NCBI GenBank assembly: GCA_030512295.1
Contig: JAULSR010000002.1
Span: 5,766,001 to 5,830,000 of the forward strand
Source: Bombardia bombarda
Lineage: Eukaryota > Ascomycota > Sordariomycetes > Sordariales > Lasiosphaeriaceae
DNA: 64,000 bases
Direction: 5' to 3'
Of this stretch, positions 12,074 through 23,467 are shown in pieces (positions within the stretch are counted from its first letter, which is position 1; every line of letters begins with the position of its first letter). A program made the position numbers and the translations under genes. The notes under the pieces were generated by a model. The model searched no databases. It was not told where the DNA came from and saw nothing but the letters and a program-made list of their open reading frames with translations.

Positions 12074-15000
12074 ATGACGGACCTGGAGCGCACAGTGCTC
12101 GACTTCTACCAGCTCTCCACACCTTACCCCATCGAATGGCCAGCCGAGAAGAATGTCGACAGCGATGTGTCGGATGATGAGGAGTTCAAGAAGAAGGCCA
12201 ACAGGAGGAAATCCAGATTTCAGGCTCTGGAAAGGGCAGTGAGCACCAGGAGTAGCGTCGTCCCGGGCTCCGAGACGTCGGGTAGCGGGGTTGGCAATCT
12301 TGTGCAGAAGGACGAGCCAGACCCCTTGGGCACCACCGACAGCGTTGTGCGCACATTGAAGCAGCTATCTGTCCCGCTCCAGGATGACATGCGTCTCCGT
12401 AAGTCTGACCGAGTCTCCCAGTCTTGGCGGATATAGTGATTGACCTCGGAATGACGCGCAACAGGCAATCGATTCCTTCTATCCTCGACGACATTCTCTC
12501 CCGCCCTCTTCCTGTCGCAAATGCATGCCACCGCCAACACCGACTCGCTTCTGGATGGCCTCGAGGTGCTCTCCAGGTCAATTGACCAGAAATCGGCGTC
12601 TCTCAAGGTCCTCGTCGAATCAAACTTTGAGCGCTTCGTTCGCGCCAAGGCCACCATCGACAATGTCTACAAGGAGATGAAGTACCGCGGGGCCGATCCC
12701 ACCCCTCCTCGTGCCAGAGCCCACTCCCGCCATGCTAGTAGGAATAGTTTTCGAGGCAGCGGTGCTGGGGCCAGTCTCACCAGTCCGCTTCCACCCGTTG
12801 CCGATCCTCGGAAGAAGAATGCGCTGATCAAAGAGAGCGAGTATGGTGTCATGGGCGTCAAGGCCCCGTTGCTCGATGTTTCGGCCAAGGCTGAGGACGT
12901 CTGGGGGCCGGCGCTAGGCGGACGCGAAAAAGAAGAGCATCTCAGGACGGTGGCATCGTCCCTTGATACGTACAAGGAGTATGTTGAGACAAGCGCGGCA
13001 ATAGCCGACAGCATCAAACGCAAGGACCACGAGAGTCTGATCGAGGAGTATACCAAGGCAAGGAAATTTGCCGAAGAGGCAAAGGAGCTCGTTCAAAAGA
13101 TTGGCGATGCTCAACCGAATGATGCTCAGTTATACCGCATTCTCGTCGCAGCACGCATGTGGCACGATGTTGAGGAGCAAATTCGCGTGTTCAAGCGCGA
13201 TGTATGGCGAAGGCTCATATCCCCCCACAGCATAGCCAAGTCGGATACCACACCAGGACAATCCCAGGATGAGCATATGGAGTTGATTACTCTGCTTCTA
13301 GATCTTGGGGTTGAGGATAACCCCATCTGGGTGTGGCTGCTCAGTCGTTACGACTTCTTGAAGAGCAGGATACAGTCTACGGCAGAGAGGTCAAAAGTGG
13401 AAATCGAAGTGTTAAGGCGACGGCTCGCCAACGCTGAGAAACCTAGCCCCCACGCAATTGCGTCGCACCTGAGAAATGTTGGACGCCAGTCCATCGAGAA
13501 CAAACCGCCGACCTTTGACGCGGCCGATATTGTAGAGTTCTGGGAAACAACGACTACCTTTATGAATAACCTGCTTTCCCCTCAAGGAATCCTGGGTGAG
13601 GTGATCGAATTCTGGCAAACAGTACAGGGATTCATTGATGGCAAGACCCAAACGACGCTACCCGTTGGCTTTAATGGAGAGTCCAAGGGGCATCACCGGC
13701 TGTCAACGCAAGGCACTATAGATCTCCAAAAGGGGACTGTCGAGCTCGTTGAATTGATCAGAGATCATATAATCACATTCTTCACTGGGCCTCCACCCGA
13801 GGATATCTCGCTCCTATTCTCGCCCTTGCCGCAGTCGCCGGGAACCCCAAACCCGGCTTTCATGTCGGGCTCTCTAACGCCAACGGCCCTGAGAGATCCT
13901 CGGTTCAACCTAGACATAAATAACATACCGCCTCCATCCCCTAAGAGAGGAGAGGCGTGGGAAAAGTTTGCGTTCTGGCCACCATGGTCCAACTCCCTAA
14001 GCGGCGTCCACTATCTTTCCAAGATACTCGTTCTCATCGGTTCAGGGGCGTCTGAAATGGCAGCCATATCGCCTATAGGCCAGGGAGATGCCTCCGAGGT
14101 CGAGAGGCTGAAGACGCTGGTCGGAGTGGCGAGGGAGAGATCTGTGACGGCGCTCTGTGCTGCGTGGAACAGGGACGCGGAGAATATCAAATACGTGGAG
14201 GACTGGAACCGGTCGCCTATCCGCAGGGACGTCACAAAAATGCCGGCCAGCTTTGCGTCCTTTGAGGCTGCGATGCTGACGGGGATGCAGAAGATCCTGT
14301 ATATCTCCGAGGCAATGTCGAAGCCCGGGGCGGAGGATATTGTGCTTCCGCCGTCTGCAAAGCTGTTAGCCATGGTCAGAAGTCAGTATGTGACGACGCT
14401 GTATAAGGCCCTCAGTGGGATGGTGGAGAATGCCGAGCGGCCTGTCAAGAAGACAGACGACGACTGGACGATGGATACTGATAGCTACGTGCTTGCGGAT
14501 GGCCCGCCGACCTCGCGGGCCTCGGCGGTTGGAGGCGTTCCTGTTAATGCCGGTGATAAGGTAAGTCTCTTATTCTATTATCACACCATCGTGCGGTGAT
14601 CAAGCTGAAACGAAGAAATAAAAAACAAAACCAGCTAACCAAACAAACTACAGAATGTCCGCATGCTACTAACCCTCAGCAACCTACAACAACTCCGCTC
14701 CGAAATCGTGCCCACCCTCAACACCCAGTTCGAAAACAACTTCGCCATCAAGCTCACCGACGAGAGCAAGACCATCCGCGACGTCCTCGGCCAGATCGAC
14801 GCCCGCCTCTTCCAGACCTACACCCGCCCCACCGTCGAAAAGATCCGCGCCATCATCCGCGCCGGCGTCATGGCCGACAGCTGGCTGCCCCCAGACAACA
14901 CTAAGCCCCGCGAGGTGAAACCCTACATCTACGAGGCCCTCCTCAGCCTCGTGCTCGTGCACACGCAGATCTCCACCACGGCCGCCTCGCTCACGGGCCA

Positions 15001-15421
15001 GATGCTCTCCTTCCTGCTCGAACAGACGTCGCGCGAGCTGCTCGACGCGTTTAACCTGCGCCCGAGGTACACGCTCGAGATGCTCATGCAGGCCACGCTC
15101 GACGTCGAGTTCGTCGCCCAGACGCTCAGCCACTACACGACGGACCGCGCCTCGGAGCTGCAGAGCTTGGTCTACCAGGAGCTCGACGGGCGCACGGACA
15201 ACGACGCCCGCACGAGGCTGCAGAGCGAACTGCCCGAGATGCGCGCCACGCTGAAGCGCCTGAGGGAGGCGAGCAAGGCTGAGTTTGCGTGCTTCCGGAA
15301 GCCCAGGCGGCCCGGGGCCGGGCAGGGGTCTGTATCGGTTTCGGGGTCGGGTGGCGCGGGGGTGGGGATGCCTGCTGAGCAGAGGCGGGAGACGGGGCAG
15401 TGGAGTGATCGGGAGCGGTGA
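12074..15421 (+). CDS. SEC5: Exocyst complex component Sec5
   Basis: Subunit of the exocyst, the octameric complex that tethers secretory vesicles to the plasma membrane, in moulds at hyphal tips and septa. Three exons: 12074-12398, 12465-14560, 14654-15421, giving 1062 aa, normal for filamentous fungi. The N-terminal ~110 residues are acidic and basic and probably disordered. Recognition rests on the Sec5 core from exon 2: the helical start around residues 130-180 with FERFVRAKATIDNVYKEM, and the long alpha-helical rod that follows. The third exon carries the C-terminal helical bundle (SEIVPTLNTQFENNF, AIIRAGVM) and a low-complexity tail. Donors are GTAAGT at both introns. An out-of-frame ATG lies 13 nt upstream (12061) and its frame overlaps the start. 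Confidence 0.9.
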
Positions 15422-16473
15422 TGGGGGTTTTGATTATATTCATATTCTCTTATACTGATGGCTTGGCATGTCAGAACTGGATGTGCGAGAGAGATGTCTT
15501 GTTTGGGCTGTTGATAAAGAGAAGGCGAAGGGGGGAGTATGGTTGGAAGTGAGGAGTGTGAGCATTTAGTCTAGCGGATACCTACCCACCTTAGCTCTGT
15601 GAACATTGTGCAACATAAATCGACCGAGGTTTGCTGAAAGTAGTCTAAATATACAAAAAATGGTATATATCTCAAGAAGCTATGGGGAAGAGGTTGGTTC
15701 AAAGCAAAACATTGCGGTGATTATTTTACTGTAGAGAAAAAAAAAACAAGGTACTTGATAAGCTATCCAGGGGTATTTCTTTTGTCTATCAAAACTTTTT
15801 CAGCCCTTCCCGTTTCCTCGTCTCATACGATCATGTATTTCTTTCTAATCGTGTCCATGAGCGTGTCATTAGTAACATGCCATTGCTACCGCCGCCCACT
15901 CCAAATAGACAGACATTACTTCTGTCTCACTCTATACTTGTAAAGCGATAAACCCTTTGACCGTTCCTACTCTCAGGCAAACTAACGGCCAAACAGAAAA
16001 TATCAAACAAATGAAGAAAATCTATACTGAGTCCCTATTTGCTTATCGTCGCTTCAGAGAGCCCGGAACGCCAGTAAGCAAGCACTTTTTCTTTTGGTCG
16101 TACACGACCGATAAAATGATGTTGGTCATCAGGTAGGCAGGTAGGTAATGCGACCGCCGTCGCCATATAATAATCCAGATAAGATGGATGTGTGTTTATG
16201 CGTAGAGAGACACCAATACAAGCAAAAGAGCTGCGGTAGAAATGACTCAAAACACGATGCAGTCAGCCGACCTGTCGTCGGCTTTGCTTTGGGAACTAAG
16301 GAGAGAATAAAGCAAGCTCCATGAGCCTTTCTTGTCTTCTCAATACAGCCCCTCGAAATCGGAGAGAGCCCTAATCCGTCGCGGGAAGGAGCAGTGTCGA
16401 GCAAAACAAAAGCTCAAAGGAGCGCGGGTTAGTAGGAGAGAAGACGGGCTGTTCCTGTTTTGCCTTGATTTGG
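15422..16473. other. 3' flanks of SEC5 and the TF1 gene (convergent)
   Basis: About 1 kb between two stop codons facing each other. It is AT-richer than the genes and should contain both 3' UTRs and polyadenylation signals. No open frame here has recognisable content. I take it as the left border of the secondary-metabolite cluster. Confidence 0.55.
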
Positions 16474-19237
16474 TCATCTAAAACAGAAACATTCGTAAGC
16501 CACAGCCACCATCAATGACTCAAACCTGGGATGGAATTGATTGCGCAAAAACTCACAACTGAGGTTGACCGACTCAAAATACGCCTGCATCACAGGGTCC
16601 TGCTCCTCAACAACCAACTTCCCGTCCGCCTCTCGGCAGACTATGCGCGGCAGTGCCTTGCGAATGCTAAGAAGCATCCGCAACAGGTCAGCAATAACAT
16701 AGCCCTGCTGAGTGAAGCTGCCTGGCTCTTTCTCAAGAGGCCAGAGCTGCCTCAGACTGGGCTGTTCCCACGCCTTGAAAGCCCACGTCGACTTTTCGAC
16801 ACAGCTGAGTAGGATCAGTGTCGCAAAGTACATGTTGAAGTCAATTTTGACTTTACTATCCTGAAGAACTCGCTGCATCCCGGTCAGGAGACTTTTGCTC
16901 GTAGCAGCAGCCTTTCTTTCCGCCGCTGCAGCGAGCTGGAGACAGATGGTAGTAAACACCTCCTGGTTGTTTTCTTCCGTGATGTATTGAGCAGGGGCGC
17001 CCTCAACCCCGGTCTTGATGGTGATAATCCACTGTCGCTCTCGGTCCAAGAGCTCTACCAAGCCCCACAACTCGAGTGACTTTTTCAACAGCTCGTCGTT
17101 TGTCGCGCTAGCAATCTCCAGAGCAGCCTGCAGAGTCACTTGCATGAAGTTGGACTGTTCCAGCCTGATTAATTCTGGCAGAATCTCACGCATATACGTC
17201 TCGACTTTGAGAGGGACGTCCTGGTCGTTGTCTACCATTACAATGGGATAATTAGACGAGGTATTGTCGTCCGTCATAGTCGACTCAATCTTCCCATCGA
17301 CATCTCTTGGGCCGTCGCGTTGGAGGACCTGAAGCCGGATATGGTTCTCTTTTCCTGGAAAGTGACTTGCTTCAATATGTACACCGTTGTTCCCAATAGC
17401 CATGGTCTGCTTGAGGGTGTTGATTCGGCCCTGAGCTAGGACGATCTGGACTCCAGCCGAATACAGATCCAACTGTTCCGAGAACTTGGTGCGGACGCAG
17501 CCAGAGCGCCATACTCGTGGAGAGAGAACTTTGCGACAGGTCTCACAAGGCTGGCCCTGAGAGCAGGTTTTCCTGAGGACCCTGCAGCGGATACAAGCGC
17601 CGATCTTACGCACTTCCTGAACCTGCTTTCTCCTGGTCGCGTTGAACCTCGCCCGCGAGTGTCGGGATTTTGCGCCATTCAGACCCGTTGTCTCTAAGCG
17701 AAACCCGCCTTTTGTCAAGTGGATCAGGTCTTGCGCCATAGCATCATTTACTGGACCAGGTATAAAGCCTTCAGTCGCATAGGTAATTTCTCCCCATGGC
17801 TGAGAGGTGGTGGCCGTCGATATGGAAGACTGCTCGGGCTCTTCTGTAGACTGATGTTCCTGCAAAGAATGATGCTCTTGCAGAGACTGAAGTTCCTGCA
17901 CGGGCTGGGGTTCTTGTATAGACTCTAACCCAGACCCAGACCCGGACGCGGACGCTTGCACAAGCTCCGGCTCTCGCAGAGATTCAGGCACAGGGTCTTC
18001 AACAAGGATGGGCTCGGGGAGAGAAAGGGTGCTGGCAACTGCGGCAGCAGCAACAGCAGCGACGTTAGCCTTTGCAACTTCTGTGGCAGCGGCAGCTTCT
18101 TCATCCAACAACTGAGGGTCAAGCAGCACAGGGTGTAGCCGGGCTGCTGCAGCAGCTGCCATTGACAGGTTGGTAGAATCTGTAGTGGTATCTTCTGCGC
18201 CAAGGATTTCTTGTAGCCTCTCTTCAGCAGTGAACTCTCGACCAGCATCCAAAGCCATAGGTTGTTCTGCTGAGCGACTGTTAGCAAAGGTCTTCTGGCC
18301 GGTAAAGGTTCGAGATGCGAGCGCTTACCTTGTTTCTCCTCCAATAAATGATGTGTTTCATGATTTTGATGGTGCTCAAGGATCTGCTGGTTTGTGTGCT
18401 GATCCTGGATATTATCCTGTTGATTCTCATGGTGATGCTCGTGAATATTCTCGTTTTGGCTCCCGTGGTGTTGGTGATTCTCGTTATGTTGCTCGTTATG
18501 ATGCTCGTTATGATGCTCGTTATGGTGCTCGTTATGGTGCTCGCTTTCGTTGTTGAGAGAAGGGTTCTCTACAGAAAGCTGCCCTTGCAACTCGAAGCGC
18601 TCTGTGACTTGAGGGGCAGACGACAGCGGGCCGGCCAAGACGTTGCTGAGGGGCTGCGCGCGATCGACGTTCTTGTCGCTCAGATCATCAAAGTGTCTGG
18701 ATACTTCAGCGAGAAGACCGAGTGCGCTCCAGTCTCGTGTCACGTCGACAGTAAGACCATCTGTCTGGGCGTGGGCGTGAGCCTGGGCTTGAGCCTGAGC
18801 CTGAGCCTGAGCCTGGGCGTGTGCCTGGGCATGGGCATGCGCCTGCACTTGCGCTTGTGCCTGGGCGTGGGCGCGTGCATGGTGGGAGTTGTGGACCTTG
18901 CCGGACGTGTGGCCTATCCCCGATAGTGTAAGGAGGGCATTGACGCGATCGTTTTCGCCAATGGCCGGACATCTCTTGGTGAGATGGTTTGTGAGGCTGT
19001 CAAGACGGCCCCGCGGGAAGTGTTCTCCGCATCTGTGGTGGGGGGCGAAGACAGAGGGTTAGTTAAGGTGTACGTACGTACATGTAAACAATAGCAGTCA
19101 AAAAGAATGAAAGGGAAAGGAGGGGAGGAGGGGAAAACTCACGATTTGCACGTGTGCGGATAGCGATTGCTCTGGTCCTGCAGCTTCGGGCCGCGCTCGA
19201 AATACTGCAGGATCAGAGCATTCGGCCTTCTACCCAT
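16474..19237 (-). CDS. Fungal transcription factor with N-terminal C2HC finger and variant six-Cys cluster (TF1)
   Basis: Three exons: 19237-19143, 19032-18329, 18269-16474, about 864 aa. Residues 30-53 hold C-x2-C-x14-H-x4-C, a C2H2/BED-like finger, split by intron 1. Then come an Ala/Gln/His repeat (HAQAQ type) and a His/Asn/Glu repeat built from a 12-bp DNA unit at about 18481-18542. A second acidic, Gln/Glu-rich part leads to a C-x2-C-x6-C-x5-C-x2-C-x12-C cluster at about residues 492-524. This is Zn2Cys6-like, but the last spacing is longer than the usual 6-8, as I recall for fungal proteins that pair a finger with such a cluster. The C-terminal ~330 residues are helical. The acceptor of intron 2 is CAGCAG, so two isoforms differing by one residue are possible. 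It lies beside the trans-ER, so it is a candidate cluster regulator. Confidence 0.8.
18481..18542. repeat. 12-bp repeat inside TF1 coding region (HHNE repeat)
   Basis: A 12-bp unit of the form GCTCGTTATGAT is repeated about five times with T/G variation. On the coding (minus) strand it gives a His-His-Asn-Glu repeat. Confidence 0.8.
18776..18862. repeat. 6-bp repeat inside TF1 coding region (Ala-Gln/Ala-His)
   Basis: Hexamers of the type GCCTGA/GCCTGG/GCGTGG are repeated about 14 times with variation. On the minus strand they encode alternating Ala-Gln and Ala-His. The same repeat produces a long artificial frame on the + strand. Confidence 0.8.
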
Positions 19238-19787
19238 TGTGGCAGTCGGTGCACAGGGCAGCGCATCGAGGTGACAAAGTCTCTCTGGTCGGTGAGGTCT
19301 AGCAGCAAGCAGGTGCGTCGGTGTGTAGGTGTGTGGGTGCGGGAGAGGGGTCCTTGTCGAAGTGAAAATACTGCCGGTTTAAAAAAGTTGGCGGTCAAGA
19401 GTCGCTCTCTACCCCTGTTTTCTTCTTGGCCGTCACGTGCAGTTGGTAAGCGTGGGAGCGTCTGTGTGTTCTAGCTAGGGGTGGGCACTGAGCCTGTCAG
19501 CCCCGCAAGGCGATGGGCGCATTAGCCCCACAGCCCACAGCATACAGGGCTTGCACAGGCCCACTGGCCGGCTTGGCGAGAGATTCGATCCCCGATCCCC
19601 ATGGTCGATTGACCATGTCTAGTCTGCAACTCTAAATTTCCACGCTTCACTGTTCACGAATATGCAAGATTTCAGTCATGATCACATTCAGCTAATTATT
19701 CACCCAATCGTTCTTAGGATACTCAATTGGTAGTGGCCTAAACAATCATCAAATTTAATTGATACGTGGGACATCTAAAGCTGAAAC
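19238..19787. promoter_or_regulatory. Promoter region of TF1 and 3' flank of the enoyl reductase
   Basis: 550 bp upstream of the TF1 ATG. The part near 19300-19350 is GT-rich; no open frame is credible. The left part should hold the TF1 promoter and leader, and the right part the 3' UTR of the enoyl reductase gene. Confidence 0.5.
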
Positions 19788-20884
19788 CTACAACGTCACC
19801 ACCAGCTTCCTCCCACTAACCTCCCCCGACTTCAACAAGGCCAACCCCGGCAAAATGGCATCAAACCCGCCCTCCAACATCTGAATAGGATGCGTCCTCA
19901 GCCTCCCCTCATCAAACAGCCGCTGATACATGTCAAAATGCACAATAGCGTGCTCCATCTTCCCCGGGTCAGGCGCCTTGCCATACCCCCCGGCAGCTTG
20001 ATTTCCTTGCCCCAGACCTGATACGCCAGCACAAACTCTGGGCGCACGGCGCGACGCCTCGCGAGCAGCTCATCCGGCACCAGCTCGAGCGTCGCATAGC
20101 GCCCGCCCACGCGCGCCATGGCGTCAAAGCACGTCTCGACGCTCTGCACGTCGGCGATGCAGTCCATGACGTGGCGCAGCCGGCCGCCCGTGTGCTTCTT
20201 GATAGCACCCGCCACATCAGAGTGCATGTAGTCGAATACGGCCGTGGCCCCGTACGACTTGACCAGCTCGAAGTTGCGCGGCGAGCTCGTGGCGATGGGC
20301 GCGTAGCCCGACAGCTTGAGCAGCTGGATCGCGATGGAGCCCGTCGCCGTGCTGCCGCCGTAGACGAGCACGGGGGTCGGCGTCGGAGACGGGTTGTCGG
20401 GCGTGTGCGGGAGGTTGAGCGCGTCGGGGCCCCAGAGGGCCAACGTGCACGTTGCGAGTGCTGTGCCGAAGCTGGCGGCCTCTTGGATGCTGAGCGGTTG
20501 CTTGGCCTTTTTGGGCACACGCAGCAAGGGCGTCGCTTGCGTGACGAGGTACTCGGTGAAGGCGCCCTGCTCGAGGTTGGCTGGGTTCGAGCCGTGCACG
20601 CTGCCGAAGACGACGTCGCCGAGGGCGAGATCGGTGTCTGTGTCCGGACCGATGGCGACGACGGTGCCCGAGAAATCAAGCCCGAGCACAGCACCCGGCG
20701 CGGGGAATGCCGCGCACATCTTGTAGTCGCTGGGGTTCAGGGCGACGGCATTGGTCTTGATGAGCACGTTGCCGGTCGTGAGGACCGGCATTGGAATGCC
20801 CTCGGTCAGGTAGGGTCTCCCGTTGGCATCTTGGAGGAAGCCCTTCCGCGTGGCTGGGATGTTGTTGAATGCGGTGACTGCCAT
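19788..20884 (-). pseudogene. Trans-acting enoyl reductase of the PKS-NRPS cluster, frame broken near its 3' end
   Basis: A zinc-free medium-chain dehydrogenase/reductase of the kind that works in trans with fungal PKS-NRPSs whose own ER is dead, reducing the enoyl intermediate with NADPH. The start at 20884 (MAVTAFNNIP) is preferred; an in-frame ATG lies at 20917. Visible are VALNPSDYKM, LGLDFSGTVVAIG, the nucleotide-binding VYGGSTATGSIAIQLLKLSG (this family's form of AxxGxxG), and VMDCIADVQSVETCFDA. The frame is normal to about 19992. At a run of six C on the + strand (19986-19991) it leaves the family pattern and reads on to a stop at 19898. The family-type C-terminus (HPIQMLEGGFDAIL..., ending VSGRKLVVTL) continues in a neighbouring frame to a stop at 19788-19790. 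The span is one nucleotide short of a multiple of three. It is either a real lesion or a homopolymer error. Confidence 0.85.
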
Positions 20885-21566
20885 GACTGATACTGCTATG
20901 TCTAGACTTTGCTGCACCTGTCACTTTGAGAGATATCCACCAGATATTTCCTGTGATGCTGCCAGTCTATGTTGTCGCCGTGAACATGTACCCACTCTAG
21001 ATAATCCTACCACGCATGAGTATGTATGGTCAAGGGTGTCTGTGTAGGACCATATAATCATCTAACAAACGCAGTTCGGATAACGGTAGCGAGAGTGTGT
21101 CCCATCGCCCTACCGAGGTACATACACTGCCTGGCCGGGCCAAAGTCCATGTTCGGCGTAGTGGTGGTGCAATTCGGAACTGTTTTGGGGAAAGGAGCAC
21201 CGAATCTGACTAGTGCGGGTGCGATTGGGGGCCATCGTGAATACGACCCTGGAGTCTGTGCAACATTCGCCGTTGAATGATCGGGCTCAGCCTTCGGGAC
21301 TGGAGGGAGTGCTACGACAGGGCAGAGCAGAACAGCTTCTCAGTTATCAGATTTCACCCGCCTATGCATGTGCATCGGGTACACTCATTAGGCACCACGG
21401 ATGCTATACAAGGACACTATACACAGTGTTAGCGGGCAGTGCCATGCAGCAAACATAGCACCAATCCCGGTCTGTCTGTTTGTTTCTTTCACGACCGCCT
21501 TTGCTCATCTCCCCTCTTTTTCCTTTCTTTCACTCTCTCTTTGAGACTAGCTACCCACGATGAGCA
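20885..21566. promoter_or_regulatory. Divergent promoter of trans-ER and MFS transporter
   Basis: About 680 bp between the two start codons. The right end (21475-21540) is C/T-rich, typical of a fungal leader before the MFS start. A CCTACCGAGG element at 21109-21118 recurs in the TF2/PKS-NRPS promoter. Confidence 0.6.
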
Positions 21567-23467
21567 ATGGCAGTCACAACTACCGTTGTTGCCAACATGG
21601 AGGCAGCATCCCACTCTATCACAACCCCTGAAATCAACACACAAACATCAGCAACAAAGTCTCAAGAAAAGTCGGCAGTTTCTGGCAGTACGACCACTCT
21701 CCAAGATGGAGCTGGGCCAGAGCCTGGGCCAGAGCCCGGGCTAGAATCCAATTTCGATGTCGTCAAGAAAAGCTTCTCCTTCTGGGCCATCATCATCGGC
21801 CTGGGCGTCATGCTCTGGCTGGCAGCGCTGGAGAACTCGATCCTCACAACCGCCGCGCCCGCCCTACTGACCGAGATTCCCCTGGGTGACAACTGGATCT
21901 GGCTAACAAACGCCTTCTTCCTCGCCAGCGCCGCGTTCCAGCCCCTGCTCGGCCAGCTCGCCGACCTCTTTGGTCGCCGGTGGACAACCATCTCCGTCAT
22001 CATCATATTCATGCTCGGCAGCGGCATCTGCGGGGGCGCCGTCAACGGGGCGATGCTGATCGCCGGCCGGGCAGTGCAGGGAGTCGGCTCAGGCGGCATC
22101 CTCATGGCGTACGACACGGTCGTATCAGACCTCGTACCTTTGCGGTACCGGGGCAACTACATCGCCATCATCCTGCTCATCTACAGCATCGGCACCACAG
22201 CCGGCGCGCTCGTCGGCGGCGTCATCGTCGACCACGCCTCGTGGCGCTGGGTCTTTTACATCAACCTGCCCATCGGCGGGCTCGCGCTCGCCATCATCTT
22301 TGCCTTCCTGCACGTGGGCCAGCGCGGCGACATGGCCGGGCTCAGCCCGCTCGCGCGCCTGCGCCGCATCGACTACGTCGGCAACGGCATCCTCATCGGC
22401 AGCTCCGTCTCCATGCTCATCGCGCTGACCTACGCCGGCACCCGCTACCCGTGGCAGTCGTGGCAGACCCTCGTGCCGCTCCTGCTCGGCTTCTTTGGCT
22501 TCTTCATCTTTGCCGCCTACGAAGCCACCAGCAAATATCCAAGGTTCAAACTGATCGCCCCCACCGACCCCGTCATGCCCCCCGCCTCTTCGCCACCCGC
22601 ACCTCCGTCATCATCGCCATCAACACCTTCCTCTTCACCGCCATCCTCTACTGGGCCATCTTCTTCCTCCCCGTCTTCTTCCAGGCCGTCCAGCTCGCCT
22701 CCCCCACCACCGCCGGCGTCAACGTCATCCCCGTCTCCTTACTCGGCATCCCCGCCGCCGCCTTTGCCGCCTTCGCCGTCAGCCGCTGGGGCAAGTACAA
22801 GGCCATCCACCTGCTCGGCTTCACCCTCTTCACCATCAGCCTCGGCGTCTTCTCCTTGCTGGATGAAGACTCCCCAAAAGGCATGTGGATCGGCTTCATG
22901 TTCATCGGGCCGGTAGGCGGCGGGCTGCTGCTCAACACGCAGCTGCCCGCGTTCCAGGCGCCCGTGCCAGAGTCGGACCAGGCGGCCGCGACGGGCTGCT
23001 GGAACTTTATTAGGACGCTGGGCGGCGTGTGGGGGGTGGCGATACCGGCGGCGATATTCGCGAATCGGGTCGATGTGCTGGTGGCGGAGGGCGCGGTGAG
23101 CAATCCGCTTGCTGCAGGGCTGATGAAGGGCGGCGGGGCGTATCAGTACGCGTCGTCGGCGTTTATCAAGGCGTTTGAGAATTTGGCGGACCAGGCGGAG
23201 ATCAGGGCGGTGTATAGACAGGCGCTGCAGCGGACATTTCTGGTCGGCGTGGCGTTTGGCGGGGTTGCGTGGTGTTTGTGTTGGTTTGAGAAGGATCTGG
23301 TGTTGAGGACTGAGTTGGTGACGGAGTATGGGTTGAAGGAGAAGGAGAAGGAAAAGGGGGGTGGGAGCGGGACGGATTTGGAGAGGGACGGTAGTGGTGG
23401 TGGTGGTGGTGGTGGTGGTGGAAGGATTGTTGAGGAGAATGGGTCTAGTCTACCTTCCGTTAGGTGA
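21567..23467 (+). pseudogene. MFS multidrug-type (DHA2-like) exporter with a frame break in the middle
   Basis: Proton-driven membrane exporter, probably for the cluster product. The first ~60 residues are polar and cytosolic. From about residue 67 there are membrane helices with typical MFS features: NWIWLTNAFFLASAAFQPL, GQLADLFGRR (motif A), an RAVQGVGSGG segment, and WRWVFYINLPIGG. The first frame is normal to about residue 337. At a C run (22578-22583) the family pattern switches to the adjacent frame (TSVIIAINTFLFTAILYW onward), which continues to the stop at 23465-23467 with the remaining helices and a Gly-rich tail. The whole span is one base short of a multiple of three, so one base appears to be missing. 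No credible splice sites bridge the two frames. Confidence 0.85.
23388..23421. repeat. GGT trinucleotide run
   Basis: About ten GGT units near the 3' end of the MFS gene, encoding a Gly run in the cytosolic tail. Confidence 0.8.

Noticed and set aside
16490..16540. Small intron near the TF1 stop codon
   Set aside because: GTGAGT and CAG signals exist but the intron would be only 31 nt and leads at once to a stop; the unspliced end is simpler.
18348..18926. 192-codon hydrophobic frame on + opposite TF1
   Set aside because: Leu/Val/Met repeats produced by reading the TF1 12-bp and 6-bp repeats backwards; not a membrane protein.
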